A stretch of 64,000 nucleotides of DNA from Agarophyton chilense (taxonomy: Eukaryota; Rhodophyta; Florideophyceae; Gracilariales; Gracilariaceae): contig JARGXX010000111.1 of NCBI GenBank assembly GCA_030374765.1, forward strand, positions 372,001-436,000, in the 5' to 3' direction. The notes under the pieces are model-generated. The model was not told the origin of the DNA. It worked only from the letters and a program-made list of their open reading frames with translations, and did not search any database. Both the position numbers and the translations under genes were made by a program. This document shows, in pieces, positions 58,600-64,000 of the stretch (within the stretch, counting starts at the first letter, position 1; each line of letters begins with the position of its first letter).

Positions 58600-60640
58600 T
58601 TAAGAAGGTTGTAGGGGCGATGTTGACTGTCCAAAAAATATGTGCGACGTGTATATCTTTTTGCACCATGAATAGAACTGTCACAACCAGTCACGCTTCT
58701 CAAAGAGAGTATGCAGTGTTCTACGACTCTAAGCAGTTTAAGAAATTAGTATTTCTTCTGCTATGGTGGCTGTGAATACGTTCTCTCTTCTTTCGTCACC
58801 AAATATCGGCGCTTGGTCTTCTTGCAAGAACGTACGAGCCCATTCTATGATAGTTGGAAAATGCTTTTCATTCTCCACACTGCACTGCCGAAATGCTGGC
58901 AGTATTATAATCTAATTCGAACCTCTACCATCTGAACTAAGCTTCCATTGTACACGTATGCTATTTATTCTTCTGCATTCATCTAGACGCGGTATAAAAG
59001 CTCATTTGCTGTCGACTAGAGAGGGATTAAATTGAGGCTGCTTGAATGGTTATACGTGAAACAAACCTAACAAAAGACCACAGTAAACAGCTCGAAATAC
59101 CATCTGTCAGTCTTTGGGCTTCTCGAACCTAAAAAGCTCTGTATATTTATTCCAAGGAATGCCTCATCAAATGGCAAAGCTTCCTACTTCCTTCTACAAT
59201 ATTACAATGTCGGTTTTTAGTCTAAGATCCATTTTTTGCAAGGCCTTCTTCACAATAAATGCGTCATATTCGTTTCCTCTTTTGCAAATAGTTTTGCAAA
59301 ACAATAGCTTGTAATCAAGTAATAAAATGAGCTCTCGAATGCATGGAAGCGACTGATAAGTTTCTTGATTTCAAACAGTTCACTAACGACCCAATGCAGC
59401 CTTCGATCAAATATTGAGAACCGCAGAAAAGCGGCCTCTGTTCACTGATGCTTTTCACGAGATAAAGAAAGACACAGGTCACATGAGTACTAATTTACAG
59501 ACTCGCAGAATCACATGAAATGTTTAAAGGCTCGGAATGTTTCATGAGTCTAATCGCCACGCACTATAACTGGTTCAAATTGTGCTCTGTAGTAAACTGT
59601 CAGACACTGATTTCCACGAGTTCGACAAAATAAGAGAATCTTGTAAGTACCCGTCAAAATATTGAGTAGATCCATATAAAACTTGTAAAATAGACTCATA
59701 ATATCCACTAAGAAAGTAACGTAGGGCACAATACTCGGCAACTCAAAGACAACAGACTTGCTCTTTTATTCAAACTCCCTTCGACAAATGTGCTTTTGGC
59801 CGTCTTGTTAGGGACTGACTTCATTTCTTCTTTGTATTCCAGAGTATTTTCTATAGTTCTAGTAGAATATTTGGCCAGGATATAGATTTTGAGAATGTCC
59901 TGGGAATCGTCTTCAGCCCTGATACGACAAGGGAAGTAGTGATGCAGGCATGATAGAAGGTACTGTCCCTTGATGCTGCAGAAACTGCACGGGGCTCTAC
60001 CACTATGTCTGCTCAATGAGGCAAATTTTTTAAGCGCATCGAAAAATGAGGAGAACCAAACCAGATGTATTAGAACGGTTCTGATACTACTGTTATGAAA
60101 ACGCATTTCAGTTCCATCGGAAGTAATACACCTTACTTTGTTGACTAAGAGAATGATGTAGCCTTTAAATGAAGCAAGGGTCTTGCCACCTGGACAGAAC
60201 ATCCGCAGCAAGAAGTTAAGTGATTCATATCCTTGATTTGGGGAAAGAGTGTAGAATGTGGAGCATAAAGCCCAAATATCACAGAACATTTTCTCGGGAG
60301 CCTTGAATCCGTTGTTTTAAATAGCAAAGAACACATCTCAAACTAGCTTTTTTCCAGTGAAGAACTGTTTTTTATTCTTGTACCTAGCACAAGTTTGCTC
60401 ATTTGCATTCCCGTCCAGTAAGTCTTCGTATTTTCTCTGGATGTTCATCTGACGATTCCTGTATTCGTAAAATGCTGTATAGAGGACCCTTTTTTCAAAT
60501 ATAGGTTCTGCCTTAGATATGATGGGAATGTTATTCACTGCCAAGGAGTCCGATGGCTTCATATTGCACTTCTAAGCCTCACATTCTGAGCATTTTTTCA
60601 GTTTTTTTCACTTCTCGACGTGACGAAACACATATGAAGA
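58600..60640 (-). pseudogene. CACTA (En/Spm) tnp2-like transposase relic
   Basis: On the minus strand the order fits the tnp2 transposase family. A C-x-x-C scrap (CSECEA) near 60590 is followed by NIPIISKAEPIFEKRVLY, where tnp2 proteins have an F-P-I-I-P-R-L segment. Then come KYEDLLDGNANEQTC, an FLLRMFCPGGK block near 60200 and SDGTEMRFHNSSIRTVLIHL. A zinc-binding-like HSGRAPCSFCSIKGQYL lies near 59965, RIRAEDDSQDILKIY near 59900, and LPSIVPYVTFLVDIM near 59740. The longest open stretch is 60289-59708. There are several frame changes (for example between 60338 and 60289 and near 59710) and stops, so it is dead. The termini were not found. Confidence 0.62.
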
Positions 60641-63600
60641 GACCAGTGATCGTAGACTCGCATCGATTCAGCGACTATAGAATGGTCACCTATGTTAAAT
60701 ACAACTGTCTTTCAATCCTTGCGTGAAGTGTCCACGAGCATCAAAAGATCGTTCGTGACAGTGTACTCGAGGGGCATGTAAAACATATGTGTCCAGCCCT
60801 GATGGTTTTTGCTAACCAGTGTAATTCTCGGACTTTAAGAAGCTGAATGAGAGCCAAAGATCTATTCTGAAATCTCGAAAACACACTCATGTCCTCCTTT
60901 CATTTCAATCCCTCGTTTTTCGTTATTATTTCCACCGAAATCTTCATCTCCATTGACATAGTAGGGAACATATCCACGGTACTACAAGTTTGGAAAAGTC
61001 TTTACCATCTGCACTGGAGACATAAGCTGATCTGAGACGATAGTTAACAGATCAGTACGCGATCGATAGGCATGAACTGTTCATCTCAATGATGTGCTTC
61101 ACTTCTCGTTTCCTTGCCTGTGACCACAACATTTTAGCAATAAGCACCTGCTTCAGAATGGAACTTTTTGTATACATTCACTACACTCGCCAAGTTTGAC
61201 TGGTCCTCACATTGCGGCTTTGAACTCTGTGATGATGGTATTTTCTCCATTTGACAAGGGGGGTTAATGATGGTATCTTCAATGAAAACTCTGACCTCAG
61301 TAATAGCGAAATCATTAACCCCAGGACCCCATTTAAAGCTTCCTCTCCCAACCCCCTTTGGCGTTTTGTCTCACGCCGCCCATGTTGCAGAATTGTAGTC
61401 CTTAATAATGGTTTTCCCCGTCACTGGCAGTTATGTCAAGGTTTTTGGACCTACTTTCGGTTCATAGAAACGTCCGCTCAAATTAAGCTAATAGGCTAAC
61501 ATAAGTCATGAGGTATGTCTAATTGTACAATCATCATCTTTAGAATCTTCTCTTGCTGTAGCAAGCGAGTAAAAAAAATTCTACTTTCAAAACAAAAATG
61601 GAATGATTGATAACACAATACAACAATGTCAGACTCAAACAGATCCCTTTTCTGCCCCTTTCATGCTGGCCCCTGGATCCACAGAGTTGAAACATCGTTC
61701 AAAACTGGTATCACCAGTTTCGACCAGAGACAAACAAATTTTTGACCATACCTCACGTTTTTTGGCCATTGATCCTGCCTTGAAATGTATAACACGCAGT
61801 AGTGGGACTGTTTTTATCTTTGCCTTGCATAATACCTAGTATTCTTTGGCTGCGTAAGACCATAACCGCCACGTGCTCTGGAAAATTTTACTGACTCTTC
61901 TCAGTGGTTTGATGGTCGGGATTCCGTTATATTTTACAAATGACAGCTCCAGTTCGAAGTACAGCGTTTGCAGTAGAATGAGGCAACTTACTTCTCAAGA
62001 ACTAAGTGATAGCTGCCAAAGATGCTCCCAAAAATATCACTTCATAAACGGAGCGAAGGCGTTTGTCACAGAATGTATTGTACCTTTCAAAAGCTTTCGA
62101 GTTAGAAGTTTTTATCCGGCTGAAAAATACCAGCCACACTCAACGTGAACAGTATCTGTACAGGTCCCATCAATAATGTACCTTTTTCAACTTCTTTGTT
62201 TTTTTATATTTCTATTAGGGTCTAAGTGTGATTGAATTGATCGCTTTGAAAAGATTGAACGTGGTTTCTTGAGTCCGTGCGGCCTTGTAAGGGTTCTTCT
62301 CGGTGCACAGTTTCTCCCGCCCTTGGGATTCTAAAAACCGCTCCATACAACTGCAAAAAGTCAGATACAATCCTTTTATGTTCTACCCCTTCGATAAGAA
62401 CATCTTAAGCCCAAGAAGAAGTGACTGTAAGACTATATTCGTTCGCCATTATTATAGAAGAATTTAATAGTTTATTTCAAAATTATAATAGTTGAAGCTA
62501 CACTAAGGTCACTCGAAACTACTATAAACGTGGGCTGTTTAGAATCTTTACGTTATGGCACTTGTATGATTTAGTAAGGTGGAACAAACTTACAACCAGC
62601 ATAACGAACATAACTGCCTGTTAGCCAATAGTTTACACGTAAGGCTTCTGCCTCAGCTTGCCCTTTTGCCCTCCGCGCCAAGTGAACCCAGCAGATACTA
62701 CTCTTTTTTCTTTTTTGTTAGGCATTTGTGCGCATATATGCGAGCAATTTCAAAGACTTTGCCTTGTTGGTTCTCTTTGGGTCTGATCTAAAAGCTCTGA
62801 GTATAGTTTTTCAGCAAGTCCAAGTACAGCTATCGATTTACTAATTCAAACTTTTGAATTTGCTATATACTACTTGGCAGATAAGCCAAAATGATAAATA
62901 TGATACTGTAGCAAATAGACTTGCTCTCATACTTAAGAGATTCCCATACATACATGTTCGCTAGCCTTATAGAGTGGCAATTACATTGCGGGTCAAACTG
63001 CTGTCTGCAGTAAAATTTCACTCCTGTTTCAAACCAGGTACTGTGTTGTCATGGAGATATTTCACCTGGGATGGTCGGAGATGAAAAGAAATAAGCATAG
63101 GAAATCACCAAGCACCACGAAGTGGTGTAATTATTCTCATCGCTCGCAGTCTCAATCTAAAAGATTGTTGAAAAGTTATCAAGGATAAGACTTAAATAGC
63201 CAGGAAAAGCAGCTTGAAAGTTTGACAAAATGTGCGTTTGAAATCGCAAATGCTTTCTTTACAAACTCATTAATATGACACTTTGTTTCACGGCAAAGCC
63301 ACTAAAACGTTCGAAAAATGTACAATTGAGACTCTTAGATGAGTAGGAGTGCGACAGTTACCCCACGAGAACTTGATTCATAGACAGAGAGGGTGCGTAA
63401 AAATAGAAAATCGACCGTATCATTTAAGAAATTCCTGACGTGATTAACCCTTCATTGTGGCTACTAGCTGTACCATTTCAACGAGAAAAGTTTTCATTTT
63501 TCCTCATTTCTGTTTTGATATAGCAACCCTAAATGCCCGCCACTCCCAGTCCCATTGCTTTCAGAGACAAACAATCTCTTTAAAAAATTTACTTCTCTCG

Positions 63601-63842
63601 GTAGTTATTTTAAACCGTTATAATTCGAAGGATAGACTATAACACAGATTTTTGTTAAAAGAATATACTTCAGTAGACCCAATTATACAAAATTTGTGTT
63701 TTGTAGATCGTTGCTAATAATTAATGTGGCCACCATGAAAAGGCACCACGATTTCTAGCAACTGCTGATCTTTCGCAAACCAGAATTATATCTAGACGAA
63801 AGTGTTAAAACTAACTTTCTATACGTATCAGCGACAACAGAA
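60641..63842. other. no recognised gene
   Basis: Mostly AT-rich. Short ORFs at 61251-61499, 61603-61839 and 61873-62148 point the same way, and one has a hydrophobic start (LWKILLTLLSGLMVGIPLYF). I cannot link them to a family. The last part before 63843 could hold the promoter of the gene that starts there. Confidence 0.4.
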
Positions 63843-64000
63843 ATGATGCCAAGGGTACAAATTCGAAAGCCGTTTTTTGGGATATTTTTGCTAGGTGCAG
63901 GTACCGCAACAATTTTAGTTACCATTTTCTTCTTAAATTATGACAAATATGGAATAAACTCCAGCCATTCTAAGTCCTTGTACCGCCGAAACGATCTAGA
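63843..64000 (+). CDS. start of a possible host gene with an N-terminal membrane anchor, runs off the window
   Basis: It begins ATGATG and stays open for 52 codons to the window edge. The N terminus is MMPRVQIRK, then a hydrophobic stretch of about 20 residues (residues 10-31, PFFGIFLLGAGTATILVTIF), then polar sequence. Basic residues before the hydrophobic stretch suggest a signal anchor with the C-terminal part in the lumen or outside (type II). That layout is typical of Golgi enzymes but is not diagnostic. The frame is open upstream to a stop at 63756-63758 with no earlier ATG, so the first of the two ATGs is the likely start. It is the only candidate here that does not look like a transposon. 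Confidence 0.45.
   Translation, partial: MMPRVQIRKPFFGIFLLGAGTATILVTIFFLNYDKYGINSSHSKSLYRRNDL

Noticed and set aside
1-64000. CRISPR array, bacterial operon, rRNA
   Set aside because: I saw no regularly spaced repeats with unique spacers, no Shine-Dalgarno-led gene series and no rRNA-like blocks. The content is eukaryotic transposons.

Overview
This is a repeat-dense, gene-poor stretch of eukaryotic nuclear DNA. Almost everything recognisable is a decayed transposable element. Two parts recall families I associate with oomycetes: the pogo-like DDE transposase and one Ty3/gypsy RNase H relic with a DHANL-type motif. An oomycete-like host is therefore my best guess, but it is tentative, because fungi and some algae carry similar elements. 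I see no rRNA, true tRNA or CRISPR array, and no intact host gene inside the window. The best host-gene candidate is the first 52 codons of a membrane-anchored protein running off the right edge.

Layout. 1-8465: 3' three quarters of chromovirus copy G1 (gag, pol, chromodomain, a long coding-like region on the opposite strand, 3' LTR). 8466-10672: nothing recognised. 10673-16830: minus-strand pogo-like DDE transposase gene split by a copia element (11989-16503) with matching LTRs, a 5-bp target duplication, a primer site and a purine tract. 16831-22380: AT-rich relics including a gypsy RT/RNase H scrap. 22380-25226: minus-strand remnant of a second chromovirus lineage, cut off by the next element. 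25227-47226: a cluster of three more copies of the first family. G2 is on the minus strand with both LTRs. The tail of G4 and then G3 are on the plus strand and share a single LTR, so the block is partly inverted and partly tandem. G3 carries a 0.9-kb non-autonomous DNA transposon with terminal inverted repeats and a 7-bp target duplication. 47300-50135: Helitron Rep/helicase relic lacking its 5' part. 50136-53123: unrecognised ORFs. 53124-57356: two copia relics of one family facing opposite ways with outward-facing 3' LTRs. 57365-57640: another gypsy RNase H scrap. 58600-60640: CACTA tnp2-like transposase relic. 60641-63842: nothing recognised. 63843-64000: start of a possible host gene.

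The most unusual feature is in the G family. Between the chromodomain and the 3' LTR, on the strand opposite gag-pol, each of the four copies carries a related coding-like region that I cannot match to any known protein family. Up to about 2.5 kb lies between the chromodomain end and the LTR. Elements of the Tat/Ogre group in plants are known to carry antisense ORFs in the same position, but the blocks here look different. The LTRs are about 445 bp. Paired LTRs differ at very roughly one site in six or seven by eye, so the copies are old, yet one stretch of about 700 bp in gag is almost identical between G2 and G3. That suggests a later gene conversion between the inverted copies.
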